The notes under the pieces: generated by a model
The model's input: the letters and a program-made list of their open reading frames with translations, nothing else
What the model was told of the DNA's origin: nothing
Databases searched by the model: none
Translations under genes and position numbers: made by a program
Assembly: GCF_000617845.2 (NCBI RefSeq)
Contig: NZ_DF820426.1
Coordinates: 248,001 to 312,000, forward strand
DNA from: Bradyrhizobium sp. DOA9
Lineage (GTDB): Bacteria > Pseudomonadota > Alphaproteobacteria > Rhizobiales > Xanthobacteraceae
Direction: 5' to 3'
DNA: 64,000 bases
In this document: piece after piece, positions 25,544 through 35,367 of the stretch
How the letters are laid out: every line of letters starts with the position of its first letter
Position numbering within the stretch: the first letter of the stretch is position 1

Positions 25544-27142
25544 TTATGACTTCCGCATATTCCACATAGGCACGTATGTCACCGGCGTTTGAACAAGGCC
25601 CTTTAGAGATTTGCGGTACGCTACTGGTTGCACTTGCCGGCCAAGGAATACGAAGCCGACGAAATCCCACCAGATAGACTGCATCTTGCGAGCCAATTCC
25701 TGTCGCTCCTGCACGGTCTCAACTTCTGCCCACCTTGTCCGAACAGCCTCATACTCCTCGTTGTACGGCCAACCGAACCAAGCCCTATCTCCGGTGGCTG
25801 CGAGATGTATGCCGGAGAGGGGTTCCCCTAAATTGAAATCGGCGGCACCTACTATAAATATGCTCCAGCCGCCATCGGTCACCGGCCCCTTGTTAGCCCG
25901 GCGTCTCACAACACCAGCGTAGTCGCTGGGTGCGAGCTCCGCATTGACTCCTATCTGTTGAAGCGTTTGGGCAAGTAGCTGAGCAACGCTGCTGTAATCT
26001 CGAAAGTCCGTAGGCTGAAGAATGACAACCTTTTCCCCGCCATAACCTGCCTCTTTGAACAGCTGCTTAGCTCTTTCCCGATTTCCGCCCTTTCTGTACC
26101 AGCCAGTGTTCTCGCCGTTAGAATAGGGGGACCCCTTTCCAAAGATGGAAGTAATCGTACTAATATAGCGCGAGTCGCCGACTGCCGCGCGCATGAATGC
26201 TTCCTGATCAATCAGGTGCAGCAAGGCTTGGCGCGCCTTTACATTGCTGAACGGCCCCTGCAAATGGTTCAGGCGCAGATACCAATCAACACCCGCCGTG
26301 TTCAGAGTTTCGACCTCAATGTTGGGATCTCCTTCAAGCACCGAAAGAAGATCGATTGGAGGACGCTGGACAAAATCGATTTCTCCAGTTTGCAGCGCTG
26401 CTATCGCCGTCTGCGGGTCAGGTACCGTTTCCCAGACGATACGTTCGATCTTCACAACCTTACCCCCGGCAAAAACATCCGCTGGCTCCTTGCGCGGCAC
26501 GTAGTTTTTGTTGCGATCATAAGCGAAGCTAGAACCTGGCCTTGCAAGCGCTTCATTGAACTTGAACGGCCCCGACCCTATGTTCGCGGTCACTTGCTCC
26601 GTGGCGGGTCGGTTCGCGTCCTTCTCCCTCATCATGAACAGTGGATTTCCGGCCGGTGAAGCGAGTAGGTCAATGACGGGTGCACGCTCATTGAGAGTGA
26701 TTGAGAAGGTCTTTTCGTCCTTTCTTGAGATGTCTTTAATTCGCGACATCAGGAGTTTTCCCCCGGTAGCGACTTGGCTCCAACGTCGAATTGACGCGAT
26801 ACAGTCCGCAGCAGTGACAGCAGTACTGTCATGCCACCCCAAACCCTCTCGCAACTCGAACGTATAAGTCATTCGATCTTCCGAAACTTCCCATTTGCCA
26901 ACCATCTGCGGTTGCGGTCGAAGCTCCGAGTCAATTGCGAATAGCTGATCGTAAATTGCGAAGGCGTGATCGTGCGTTGTATCTAGCGAAGAGAATACCG
27001 GATCGAAATTGGAAAGTGGCACCGGCTTCACCATTCGGACAGTTCCCGCGCGGGACACTGTCTGTGCTCGCAGCGAGGGCGGCATCAACGCAGCGGCACC
27101 GGCGGCCAGGCCGAATTTGAAGAGAGCGCGTCGAGATGTCAT
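25544..27142 (-). CDS. Peptide-type ABC transporter substrate-binding protein
   Basis: A 532-residue periplasmic binding protein of the SBP_bac_5 (peptide/opine/nickel) family. The N-terminus MTSRRALFKFGLAAGAAALMPPSLRAQT has a twin-arginine-like motif and an AxA cleavage site near residue 26, so Tat export is likely. The mature part has the family features NFDPVFSSLDTTHDHAFAIYDQLF, TYTFELREGLGWHDSTAVTAADCIASI and GSGPFKF. Full-length and intact. It is probably the binding component for the permease/ATPase genes at 32534-36368, which lie on the other strand and lack their own binding protein. The ligand is unknown. Confidence 0.9.
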   Translation of the reverse strand: MTSRRALFKFGLAAGAAALMPPSLRAQTVSRAGTVRMVKPVPLSNFDPVFSSLDTTHDHAFAIYDQLFAIDSELRPQPQMVGKWEVSEDRMTYTFELREGLGWHDSTAVTAADCIASIRRWSQVATGGKLLMSRIKDISRKDEKTFSITLNERAPVIDLLASPAGNPLFMMREKDANRPATEQVTANIGSGPFKFNEALARPGSSFAYDRNKNYVPRKEPADVFAGGKVVKIERIVWETVPDPQTAIAALQTGEIDFVQRPPIDLLSVLEGDPNIEVETLNTAGVDWYLRLNHLQGPFSNVKARQALLHLIDQEAFMRAAVGDSRYISTITSIFGKGSPYSNGENTGWYRKGGNRERAKQLFKEAGYGGEKVVILQPTDFRDYSSVAQLLAQTLQQIGVNAELAPSDYAGVVRRRANKGPVTDGGWSIFIVGAADFNLGEPLSGIHLAATGDRAWFGWPYNEEYEAVRTRWAEVETVQERQELARKMQSIWWDFVGFVFLGRQVQPVAYRKSLKGLVQTPVTYVPMWNMRKS

Positions 27143-27798
27143 ATGTTCGGGTCCCTTGTACGACGTCTAAATCGACAAATGCTAAACGCTATCTAACGCC
27201 GGTAGAAGCTATAATTGGTAGAAGAGCGCCGGAAAGCTGCGTCTGACGGCAAACAAGCGACGGCGTTGGGCTCCTCATCCCGAGCGACATATCTCCTGCC
27301 GGAACGGGTACAGCGGAACTTCTTAATGCCGCGCGCGATGAAGCCCGACCGTGCACCGGGTCGACTTAGAACAATTGCGCATTTTTCTGAGACTCAGGAG
27401 GTCGGATTCGTCGGCGAATCTTCAGGAGGATGATGCTCAACCGTTCCGCCCAAAACGCGCCAACCACGGCCTTGATTGCAATCGAACTTCTAGCGATCCG
27501 CCGGAGCAATGGCTTTGTCGCTCCCATCATCCCGAATGCGAAGCCGCCAGGGTATGCTGCACCGCAAATCCAGTGCGTGGTATCCCGCGCATTCATTGTG
27601 CCCGCACGTGCTGCGATACTTTGCCCATCGCCATTGAAACCCGCCCACCTCCCAGACTAAGAAACCTAGGCCCGCTCGACGCACGGCTTGGACGGAACCG
27701 AAGGAAGCACCAAATTAGTAGAGCCTCATGACATTCGCCACCGGACTCTCGTTTTAAGGAGTCAATTACGACCGGGCGACGCTACCATAGGGGCCCCC
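27143..27798. other. Gene-less stretch upstream of the binding-protein gene
   Basis: About 650 bp between the binding-protein start and the stop of the FAD oxidoreductase. Short open frames occur on both strands (for example minus 27366-27596) but none shows a family motif or convincing start signal. It should contain the promoter of the binding-protein gene. Confidence 0.45.
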
Positions 27799-29100
27799 CT
27801 AGTACTCACGCCCGGCGCGCCAGTGCATCCAAGCCATCTTAATCATGGCGCCGATTCTACAAAATGGCTCTGGCGGAATCCAGCTCGGTCCGGCCAGCTT
27901 GAGGCGATCGCTCAAGAGCGCGGACTGCGAGCCGCAGGCCATCTCAGCCAACAACCTCCCATGAATGTTGCCTCTCGCTACGCCTGCACCTTGACACCCT
28001 GCTGAGATGTACAGTCCAGGCTTCAGCTCGCCGAAATAGCTTTCCCGATTGGACGTAATACCGGTGCCGCCGCCCCACACATGTTGGAACGCATAGCATT
28101 TCATCGCCGGGAATCGGCGTCGATACTTCTCAGTCAAAAGCGACCGCACGTTCCTAACATCGTTCTCTTTTTCGTATGAATAGCCGCTGCGGATGAGCAA
28201 ACGACGTAGGCCCTTTCTCAGGGTAGTTCCCACACGCGTTGCTGGAAGAAGTCCCCATGCGGGCAAGTTCCCCAACCGGTCGAGTTCATCGTCCTCCAGC
28301 TCGTGAGTGAGGGCAGCATAAGTGTGTACGACGATCATCCGATTTTTCAGGAAGCCCAAGGCCCGCGCATGTGCATTGTTCGCGATGAAGACTTTGTCTG
28401 CGGTGAAATTCCCCAGCCGCGTCTTAACCTGAAACGGGCCGGCCCCCTCGACGGCCTCGACCGCCGAGCGTTCAAGCAGAGTTACGTTGGATGGAAGTGT
28501 ATCGGCAAGGCCTCGGATCAGCGCGGCCGGTTGTACCAGAACCCGTATCTCCGTCTCATAGCCGTATCGATAGTAAGCCGTACCAAGAGTGGCTCTGAGC
28601 GCCTCAGAGCCATGCTCCAGGTATTTCAGCCCCCTCTTCTGCAGCGAGTTCAGAGACTGTTGAAGGCTATGTTCAGCGTCCGCGGTTGCAGCAGCGACAA
28701 GCCGCGGCGCGCTTTCATCCCAATCACAATCGATATTGTTATCCTTGACCAGAGTACGCAGAGAGTCGATTCCCGCGAGCACTATTCGCAGTTTCCGGGC
28801 AGCATCATCATCAGCGGAGCCATAAGCGTTTGCTTGTGGAGCATAGAAAGTTGGAGACAAGAAGCCTGAGTTGCGGGCCGACGATCCTTCCCCCACCTCG
28901 GAAGCCTCGATCACGAGAACCTCTTTATCCGGGAGCAACTCAGCCATGCGGCGCGCAGCCGCAAGTCCTGTATACCCAGCTCCGACAACGATCGAGTGGA
29001 ATCTGTGCTCTTTCGGCGGCTTGTCGTGAGGACTTCGTGGCGGCAGCAGAGCGTTCCATCCAGACGGCAACATGTAGCTCGGAGCAATTTCGGAGCGCAT
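27799..29100 (-). CDS. FAD-dependent amino-acid/amine oxidoreductase (DAO family)
   Basis: A 433-residue flavoprotein of the DAO superfamily, related to glycine/D-amino-acid oxidases and gamma-glutamylputrescine oxidase. The FAD-binding Rossmann motif is VVGAGYTGLAAARRM (about residues 38-52), followed by EASEVGEGSSARNSGFLSP and, near the C-terminus, the second flavin contact GLYISAGCQGAGVARGNIHGRLLAEM. The open frame extends to 29148, but ATG 29100 lies in TAATG with the stop of the upstream dehydrogenase, indicating translational coupling, and is chosen. Substrate unknown; a secondary amine or D-amino acid is likely from family and context. Confidence 0.85.
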   Translation of the reverse strand: MRSEIAPSYMLPSGWNALLPPRSPHDKPPKEHRFHSIVVGAGYTGLAAARRMAELLPDKEVLVIEASEVGEGSSARNSGFLSPTFYAPQANAYGSADDDAARKLRIVLAGIDSLRTLVKDNNIDCDWDESAPRLVAAATADAEHSLQQSLNSLQKRGLKYLEHGSEALRATLGTAYYRYGYETEIRVLVQPAALIRGLADTLPSNVTLLERSAVEAVEGAGPFQVKTRLGNFTADKVFIANNAHARALGFLKNRMIVVHTYAALTHELEDDELDRLGNLPAWGLLPATRVGTTLRKGLRRLLIRSGYSYEKENDVRNVRSLLTEKYRRRFPAMKCYAFQHVWGGGTGITSNRESYFGELKPGLYISAGCQGAGVARGNIHGRLLAEMACGSQSALLSDRLKLAGPSWIPPEPFCRIGAMIKMAWMHWRAGREY

Positions 29101-30467
29101 TACACTTCTTCCTGGGACTGCGTTTGAGGACTCTTCCGGAACCGACAAGATCGAGATTGAAACAACTTGAACCTTTGAATCGATAGCGGGGAAATGTCGA
29201 AATCAGGTTTACGACCGAGGACAAGGTCTGCAACCAATTTGCCAGTCGCAGGGGCATGTGCAACGCCAGAGTGACCGTGGCCGAATGCGTAGTACAGTTT
29301 CCCGCATGCACTCGCCGGCCCGATACACGGCAGCCCGTCAGGTGTTGAGGGACGGTGGCCCATCCATCGATCAACTTCGATGCCAGGTTGGACGGGCTCT
29401 CGAAACAAACGGCTAGCGAATTGCGCAAGAATGTCCGCGCGTCGCCAATCGGGCAATGCCTTCTCACTCGCGAGTTCGACTTGGCCGGCAATGCGGAAGC
29501 CATCAAGCGTCGGTGTGATGGCCATCTTGCCGTCTATGGGCATGATTGGGCCGTATAATATGTTACCCGGGTGTGAAAACACCACGTGATAGCCGCGCTC
29601 GGACTCAAGAGAAACGTAGTCGCCAGCTATCGCAGCCAGTCGCTTGGAGCCAATTCCCGCGGCTACAACCGCATGAGTGCAACCTATCGCCCCGCCATCT
29701 GTGAGTACCTTAGCGACTTCTCCTCTTACGGTTTCAAAGCCGGTCGCTCTTGCACGCACGATTCGGCCGCCACGGCGCAGAATTAAATCTGCGATCGCTT
29801 CACAGTACGCCCCCAGATCGCTTATATGGCAGCCGTCTTCATTCAAAAATCCAAATCGATACTCGCTCGACAGGTTCGGCTCGCGTCTTCTCAATTCGCT
29901 TGGGCTGAGTTCGCGGCTTTCGATGCCGAGTTGACGTCGGATACCTCTCTCGTGCTGGGTGCTAAGTATCTCCGATCGATCTCGGCAGACCAGTAGCAAG
30001 CCTCTTCGTTGAACCAAGTGGGCCACACCCGCTTCTGCAGAGATCCTCACATGGTCAGCTGACGCCGATCGGCAAAGCTCGAAGCGCACTCGCGCACACG
30101 CTTCGACTTGCTCCCAGTTGCGCCCTGCCCACAACAATCGCAAGAGCCACGGGAGCAGGCGTGGCAAGTATGACCATCGAATGGTGAACGGCCCGCTTTT
30201 GTCAAAAATGTAACTAGGCACTCTCCGCCAGAGGCCGGGCACCGATATTGGCATCACAGCAGCGTTTGATGCCCACCCGGCGTTGCCGTATGACGCCGCT
30301 TGCCGCCCTCCAGGCGACCCAGCATCAACAATGACTACCTCCACTCCGGCCCTTTGAATTTCGAGAGCGGACATCAAGCCCACGATTCCGGCGCCGACCA
30401 CAACTACCCTGCGGCCACCAAGCCGTTCAACAACCTCATTATTGCTTGTTAGACCAAAACTATTCAT
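29100..30467 (-). CDS. D-amino-acid dehydrogenase-like FAD protein
   Basis: A 455-residue DadA-type flavoprotein. It has the FAD motif VVVVGAGIVGLMSALEIQRAG (about residues 21-41), GGRQAASYGNAGW typical of DadA, and the C-terminal MGHRPSTPDGLPCIGPASACGKLYYAFGHGHSGVAHAPATGKLVADLVLG block. DadA enzymes oxidise D-amino acids to 2-oxo acids and pass electrons to the membrane quinone pool. The stop TAA shares its last A with the start of the next DAO gene, so the two are made together. The pair suggests stepwise oxidation of a substrate with two amine carbons, or two related substrates. Confidence 0.88.
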   Translation of the reverse strand: MNSFGLTSNNEVVERLGGRRVVVVGAGIVGLMSALEIQRAGVEVVIVDAGSPGGRQAASYGNAGWASNAAVMPISVPGLWRRVPSYIFDKSGPFTIRWSYLPRLLPWLLRLLWAGRNWEQVEACARVRFELCRSASADHVRISAEAGVAHLVQRRGLLLVCRDRSEILSTQHERGIRRQLGIESRELSPSELRRREPNLSSEYRFGFLNEDGCHISDLGAYCEAIADLILRRGGRIVRARATGFETVRGEVAKVLTDGGAIGCTHAVVAAGIGSKRLAAIAGDYVSLESERGYHVVFSHPGNILYGPIMPIDGKMAITPTLDGFRIAGQVELASEKALPDWRRADILAQFASRLFREPVQPGIEVDRWMGHRPSTPDGLPCIGPASACGKLYYAFGHGHSGVAHAPATGKLVADLVLGRKPDFDISPLSIQRFKLFQSRSCRFRKSPQTQSQEEV

Positions 30468-30819
30468 GCAACGTCCTACCTATCGGCGCCTCCGACCTGT
30501 CAACTCGCCCCGCGAGAACTCCTTGTCACCCGGTGCTTACCGTGCGCCGTCTAGAGGCCTTTGCACGTATATGCAAAAATCTCCATGATTTTACATTGCG
30601 AGAGCGCCAACAATCGCATTACGCAGATCGGGTGGCCGAGCGACCGACAACCGCCTATCGGCTGAATGCACCGCCGAGCCGATCATTAGTCCGATTCCTC
30701 TGACTGATGCCGCAAAACTGGGCGCAGTCGGGCCGTCATCCTGCGTTCATGCTTGATCTCCCGCAGCTTTTCACCCTCGGCTGTCGCGCGCCATGGAAAA
30801 CTGCCCCCTCAGAGCCGCA
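30468..30819. other. Intergenic stretch upstream of the dadA-like gene
   Basis: About 350 bp between the dadA-like start and the first recognisable IS21 sequence. It presumably contains the promoter of the two-oxidase operon, but no site could be assigned and no coding feature is seen. Confidence 0.4.
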
Positions 30820-31735
30820 TCTCGACAGGTGGGAGCGTGAGGTTACGAACGTTCGTATCCACGGCACGACCGGAGAGGCGCCGATCATCCGCTTCGCGCG
30901 CAACGAGATACATCGGTTGAAGCCGCTCGGCGGGCAGCCGTCGTTCGGATCCCTGCGTGAACTGACCCGCGTCGTCGGCAACGATTGCGCCGTCGAGATC
31001 GACACGAACAGCTACTCGGTACCGTGGCGCCTGATTGGCGAGCGCGTGGCGGTAACGATCGCGGCCGGCGAAGTGCGGATCCGCCATCGATTGCACCAGG
31101 TAGCAGTGCACGAACAATCGGAGGGTCGCCGGCTGCGGATCATCGACTTTGCCCATCTCGATGGTGTTGCTGGTCGCAACGGCGCGGTCCGCCGGCCGGA
31201 GATTGCTGCGGCGACAGTACCGGGGTCGTCTCCACCGCCCTCGTTGTTGCGTCCTCTTGCCGAATACGAAGCCGTGATCGGAGAAAGATTCTGATGGCAC
31301 GGGCAAAGAGGGTAATTAAAGCAACAACCGATCCGCTCGATGCCATGCTGGCGCGATTGCAGCTCTCCGGCATCCGCGACCAGCTCGACAGCCTGCTCGA
31401 TGAGGCGGCGCGCGCGAACCTGTCCACACGCGAGACGCTGATCCTGTTGTGCGAGCGCGAGATCGCACGCAAGGATCATCGCCGCATCGAGACGGCGCTG
31501 AAGCTCGCACACTTCCCAGCCGTGAAGGAGCTTGCGGGCTTCGACTTCGACGCGCAGCCGTCGATCGACCCAAAGCAGATCCGTGATCTTGCCGCATCAC
31601 GTTGGATAGCCAACGGAGAGAACGTGCTGCTGCTCGGGCCGCCAGGCGTAGGTAAGACGCACTTGTCGATCGCTCCCGGGCGAGAGGCGCTCCTGGCGGA
31701 TACACCGTGCAGTTCACCACGGCGACGACGCTGGT
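30820..31735 (+). pseudogene. IS21-family remnant: istA 3' end and truncated istB
   Basis: The frame ending at 31294 carries the C-terminal domain of an IstA (REVTNVRIHGTTGEAPIIRFARNE, NSYSVPWRLIGERVAVTIAAGEVRIRH). It overlaps an IstB frame starting at 31294 (MLARLQLSGIRDQLDSLLDEAARANLSTRETLILLCEREIARKDHRRIE) with the Walker A GPPGVGKTHLSIA at about 31640. Similarity stops near 31735, before Walker B, so both genes are truncated. Amino-acid differences show this is not derived from IS21 copies A or B in this window. Confidence 0.85.
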
Positions 31736-31907
31736 CGCAGAAGGTCTTCCCGGGGTTTCTAAGCCAAGGCGATCTCCGGGGGTTTAAGAGTGCTAAGTTG
31801 AAAATATCCAGGAGGCTCTGCGGCGACGAAGTATTGGGCAGCCGAGTGTCAAACGCTATCCGGAACTGCCCCCTTTGCGTCACGAAGAACTGCCCCCACC
31901 ATCGCGA

Positions 31908-32158
31908 TTATGATCTCGGTTGAAGGTTGTTTCCGTCGGTGACGGGCCGGAGGAAGGCGGAGCCGAGCGGAGGGCCGTCACCGGCGGTCGGCGTCTTGAT
32001 GAGGCCTCTCTTGCGCTTGGCGCGGAGCCGGTAGCTGTCGACGCGGATCGTGAGCACGTGGCTTTGGTGCAGGAGCCGGTCGAGGACCGCGGTGGCGACC
32101 ACGGCATCGGCGAACACTGTGCCCATTCAGCAACGCTGCGGTTCGACGTGATCAGCAT
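31908..32158 (-). pseudogene. IstB C-terminal fragment, opposite orientation
   Basis: On the minus strand LITSNRSVAEW (one frame) continues into GTVFADAVVATAVLDRLLHQSHVLTIRVDSYRLRAKRK (another frame): the C-terminal part of an IstB with one frameshift. It faces the truncated istB at 31294-31735, so two IS21 remnants meet head-to-head around 31740-31900, where two AACTGCCCCC motifs also occur. Confidence 0.75.
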
Positions 32159-32159
32159 G

Positions 32160-32533
32160 GAAGCCGCCCCCCCCGGCCAGCCGGGACGTGCTTAAGAGGC
32201 ACGGATCCACCCGATCGACGATCCCAGCGGCGGGACAAGCCAGATCTGCTCGGCAGACTCGGCGTTACTGCAGGAATCCACCGCATCCAGCTCGTTGAAC
32301 GCGGTTTTCCAGCTTCATGGGCCGGATATCAGAGCTTTTAGAGCTGGCCGGAGATGTAGAACTTTCTTGTTGAGTTTTGATGCAGCCGCACTGTGGTGCG
32401 CGGTCATAGGACTGAAAAGAAGACAAGTCGTGCTCCGTGGAGTTACCTAGCATCGACGGGGTGAAGCGCGAAACTTGGCACCTGCTCCGGAAGAGCGCGT
32501 CCGCGGCACTAACACGCAACGGTTGAGGGCAAT
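32160..32533. other. Upstream region of the transporter permease operon
   Basis: About 370 bp between the IstB scrap and the first permease gene. It probably holds the operon promoter; TGAGGG lies just before the TTG start. No other element recognised. Confidence 0.4.
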
Positions 32534-33475
32534 TTGGGCAGATACATCTTTCGCAGAATCCTTTCGGCCGTCGCGGTGATGGCGATGGTAGGCGTTTTCA
32601 TTTTCCTACTCATTAGGATGGCGCCGGGGGACCCAGCAGGTGTGATCGCTGGGCCGAATGCTACTGCAGAGATGGTTGCCGGCATCCGCGAGAGGCTCGG
32701 ACTAAATGATCCTATACCCGTTCAGTTTATCCGTTGGGCGCGGGCTATGCTGCGCGGCGATTTTGGTACTTCAATCTTTGCTGGTCGTCCGGTCATCGAG
32801 CTAATCTCGCAACGCATTGAGCCTACGATTTCACTTTCGCTGCTGACGATGCTCGTGTCTGCGACGGTTGGCGTTTCATTTGGAATCATCGCCGCATGGC
32901 GCGCGGGCGGCGTGATCGACCGCGTGCTCACCGCATTTTCCGCTATTGGTTTCTCCGTCCCGGTCTTCGTGGTTGGCTATTTCCTAATTTATCTATTCGC
33001 CATAAAGGCGAAGTGGCTACCTGTCCAAGGCTATGTCTCCATCGACGAGGGCGTCCGGCCGTGGATCGCGCAACTCATACTCCCAGCGGCGAGCTTGAGT
33101 ATTGCTTACATTGCGCTAATCGCGCGGATGACACGCGCAAGCATGCTCGAAGTTCTTCTAGAAGACTACATGAGAACCGCCGCCGCCAAAGGCGCATCGA
33201 CTTACGCCATGCTTTTTCACCATGCATTAAGGAATGCAGGCGTGCCGATTATGACCGTGATCGGTATCAGCTTTGCGTATCTCGTTAGTGGTGTTGTTCT
33301 AACAGAGACTGTCTTCAATATTCCTGGTATCGGTCGTCTCGTGGTCGACGCGATAAACAATCGAGACTACGCGATCATTCAAAGCGTTCTGATGCTTACA
33401 TCGGGTCTTTACGTCCTTATCAACCTCGCAGTTGATCTAACATACACCTTCATCGATCCCCGCATTCGGTACTAA
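32534..33475 (+). CDS. Peptide-type ABC transporter permease (DppB-like)
   Basis: A 313-residue inner-membrane permease. The N-terminus GRYIFRRILSAVAVMAMVGVFIFLLIRMAPGDPA is the classic DppB/OppB start, and the EAA loop reads EDYMRTAAAKGASTYAMLFHHALRNA (about residues 213-238). About six membrane segments are visible. The start is taken as TTG 32534 because TGAGGG precedes it and no in-frame ATG fits the family N-terminus. It is the first gene of a four-gene operon (one base to the next gene). No binding-protein gene precedes it; the one at 25544 is the likely partner. Confidence 0.9.
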   Translation: MGRYIFRRILSAVAVMAMVGVFIFLLIRMAPGDPAGVIAGPNATAEMVAGIRERLGLNDPIPVQFIRWARAMLRGDFGTSIFAGRPVIELISQRIEPTISLSLLTMLVSATVGVSFGIIAAWRAGGVIDRVLTAFSAIGFSVPVFVVGYFLIYLFAIKAKWLPVQGYVSIDEGVRPWIAQLILPAASLSIAYIALIARMTRASMLEVLLEDYMRTAAAKGASTYAMLFHHALRNAGVPIMTVIGISFAYLVSGVVLTETVFNIPGIGRLVVDAINNRDYAIIQSVLMLTSGLYVLINLAVDLTYTFIDPRIRY

Positions 33476-33476
33476 G

Positions 33477-34358
33477 ATGGCGCTGATCTCTTCACAACCC
33501 GACGACTTGACAATGCAGCAGGTATCATCATCTGCACACTTCCCAAAGGTAAGACAATTTCCTCTGATCGCGGCAGGGGGCGGATTGTTGGCGCTTTTGA
33601 TTACCCTCGCTATTACAGCTCCACTTTATGCTGGTGATCCAATGATCATGGATCCGTTCAAGCGCCTTCAGCCGCCTTCCGCACAAGCATGGCTTGGCAC
33701 TGACTATCTAGGGCGCGACATTTTCGCGCGAACGGTTTTCGGTACGCGGATCTCGCTTGTCGTAGGTGTCGCTACAACATTGGCCGCCGCCTTCTTCGGT
33801 CTTTTGATTGGTGTAACCGCAGGCTATTATCGCGCGGTGGACAACATCGCCTTGCGTATCATGGACGGGCTGATGTCGATCCCCACGATACTGTTGGCGA
33901 TCGCCTTGGCTTCGCTCACTGGACCCGGTATCGGAATTCTCGTTTTTGCCATTTCCGTTACGAAGATCCCGGCCGTTACACGCCTCGTGCGTTCTGTTGT
34001 TCTGAGCGTTCGTGAGCGACCCTATGTCGAAGCGGCTCTGTGTGGCGGCGCTCGCATGCCAAAAATATTGTGGCGGCACGTTCTGCCGAGCACCATCCCT
34101 GTGCTTATGGTTCAGGGTGCAAATGTTTGCGCAAGTGCGATCTTGATTGAAGCGGGATTAAGCTTCTTGGGAGTCGGAGTGCCACCAGACATTGCTAGCT
34201 GGGGCAATATGATTTCGACCGGCCGGTTGTATCTGAGCATTGCACCATTGTCAGTATTTGCTCCAGGAATATGCTTAGCTGTGACAGTACTTGCTGCCAA
34301 TTTGCTCGGAGACGGATTGCGCGACTTTTTCGATCCGCGGTCAAAGCGGACGAGTTGA
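33477..34358 (+). CDS. Peptide-type ABC transporter permease (DppC-like)
   Basis: A 293-residue permease with the DppC/OppC signature WLGTDYLGRDIFARTVFGTRISLVVG (about residues 72-97), the following membrane segments, and the EAA loop ERPYVEAALCGGARMPKILWRHVLP (about residues 181-205). It ends with FLGVGVPPDIASWGNMISTGRLYL, also typical. It starts one base after the upstream stop and its own stop lies one base before the next start, so the operon is tightly packed. Confidence 0.92.
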   Translation: MALISSQPDDLTMQQVSSSAHFPKVRQFPLIAAGGGLLALLITLAITAPLYAGDPMIMDPFKRLQPPSAQAWLGTDYLGRDIFARTVFGTRISLVVGVATTLAAAFFGLLIGVTAGYYRAVDNIALRIMDGLMSIPTILLAIALASLTGPGIGILVFAISVTKIPAVTRLVRSVVLSVRERPYVEAALCGGARMPKILWRHVLPSTIPVLMVQGANVCASAILIEAGLSFLGVGVPPDIASWGNMISTGRLYLSIAPLSVFAPGICLAVTVLAANLLGDGLRDFFDPRSKRTS

Positions 34359-34359
34359 C

Positions 34360-35367
34360 ATGCATATGCAGGAACGCACGAAAGATGAGCTGCTTCTCGA
34401 TCTTCGGGATGTGGAGACGCACTTCTTTGCTGAAGGATCCATTACCAGAGCTCTAGGCGGCGTCAGCTTCGAAGTCAGAAAAGGTGAAACGCTCGGCGTT
34501 GTAGGTGAATCTGGATGCGGCAAGAGCGTTACAGCATTGTCAATCCTCCGCTTGCTGCCGAAGAACAATGCCAGGACGGTAGGCGGTCAGATCCTATTTG
34601 GTGGGCGTGATCTACTGAGACTCTCGGACCGCGAGATGCGCAAGGTCCGCGGGGGCCGTATCGGCATGATCTTTCAGGACCCGATGACCAGCTTAAGTCC
34701 GGTGCACACGATTGGCCGCCAAATTGCCGAAGCAGTGCAAATACACACGAGCGCGTCCCGATCGGATTCAATCCAAAGAGCCATCGAGATGCTCCGTCTC
34801 GTTCGCATCGCCGACCCAGAGCGGCGAATAATGAACTACCCTCATGAGATGTCGGGTGGAATGCGTCAGCGTGTGATGATTGCGATGGCTCTTGCGTGCT
34901 CGCCTGAGCTCCTGATTGCGGACGAACCGACGACCGCGTTGGATGTCACGATCCAGGCGCAGATTCTGCGGCTGATTGTCGACCTCAAGGAGCGCACCGG
35001 AACTTCCGTCGTCTTTATCACGCATGACCTTGGGGTTGTCGCGGAAACCTGTCAACGCGTAATCGTTATGTACGCGGGCAAGATTGTTGAGCAGGCAAGC
35101 GTCACAGAGTTATTCGCGCGGCCGGCGCACCCCTACACGCAAGGACTCATGCGGTCCGTGCTGGATCGTCGGCAAGGGCGAAGGGCCCGACTTCCCGAAA
35201 TTCCTGGGACGGTACCCAACCTACGCGACCCAATTGCCGGATGCAGCTTTGCGCCTCGTTGCCCACACGCACGCCAACTCTGCCGTGAATCGGCGCCCAC
35301 ATTGCGCGGTTTGGCGCGCGATCATGCAGCGGCGTGCTGGCGTGCAGAGGAGGTCATGGACGCATGA
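34360..35367 (+). CDS. Peptide-type ABC transporter ATPase (DppD-like)
   Basis: A 335-residue ATPase. Walker A is GESGCGKSVTALS, the signature motif MSGGMRQRVMIAMALA, Walker B LLIADEPTTALD and the switch histidine FITHDLGVV. The C-terminal oligopeptide-transporter extension is present (LPEIPGTVPNLRDPIAGCSFAPRCPHA...C), including the Cys pattern seen in DppD/OppD. ATG 34360 follows the dppC-like stop directly; the longer open frame to 34291 overlaps dppC and is not used. Confidence 0.92.
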   Translation: MHMQERTKDELLLDLRDVETHFFAEGSITRALGGVSFEVRKGETLGVVGESGCGKSVTALSILRLLPKNNARTVGGQILFGGRDLLRLSDREMRKVRGGRIGMIFQDPMTSLSPVHTIGRQIAEAVQIHTSASRSDSIQRAIEMLRLVRIADPERRIMNYPHEMSGGMRQRVMIAMALACSPELLIADEPTTALDVTIQAQILRLIVDLKERTGTSVVFITHDLGVVAETCQRVIVMYAGKIVEQASVTELFARPAHPYTQGLMRSVLDRRQGRRARLPEIPGTVPNLRDPIAGCSFAPRCPHARQLCRESAPTLRGLARDHAAACWRAEEVMDA

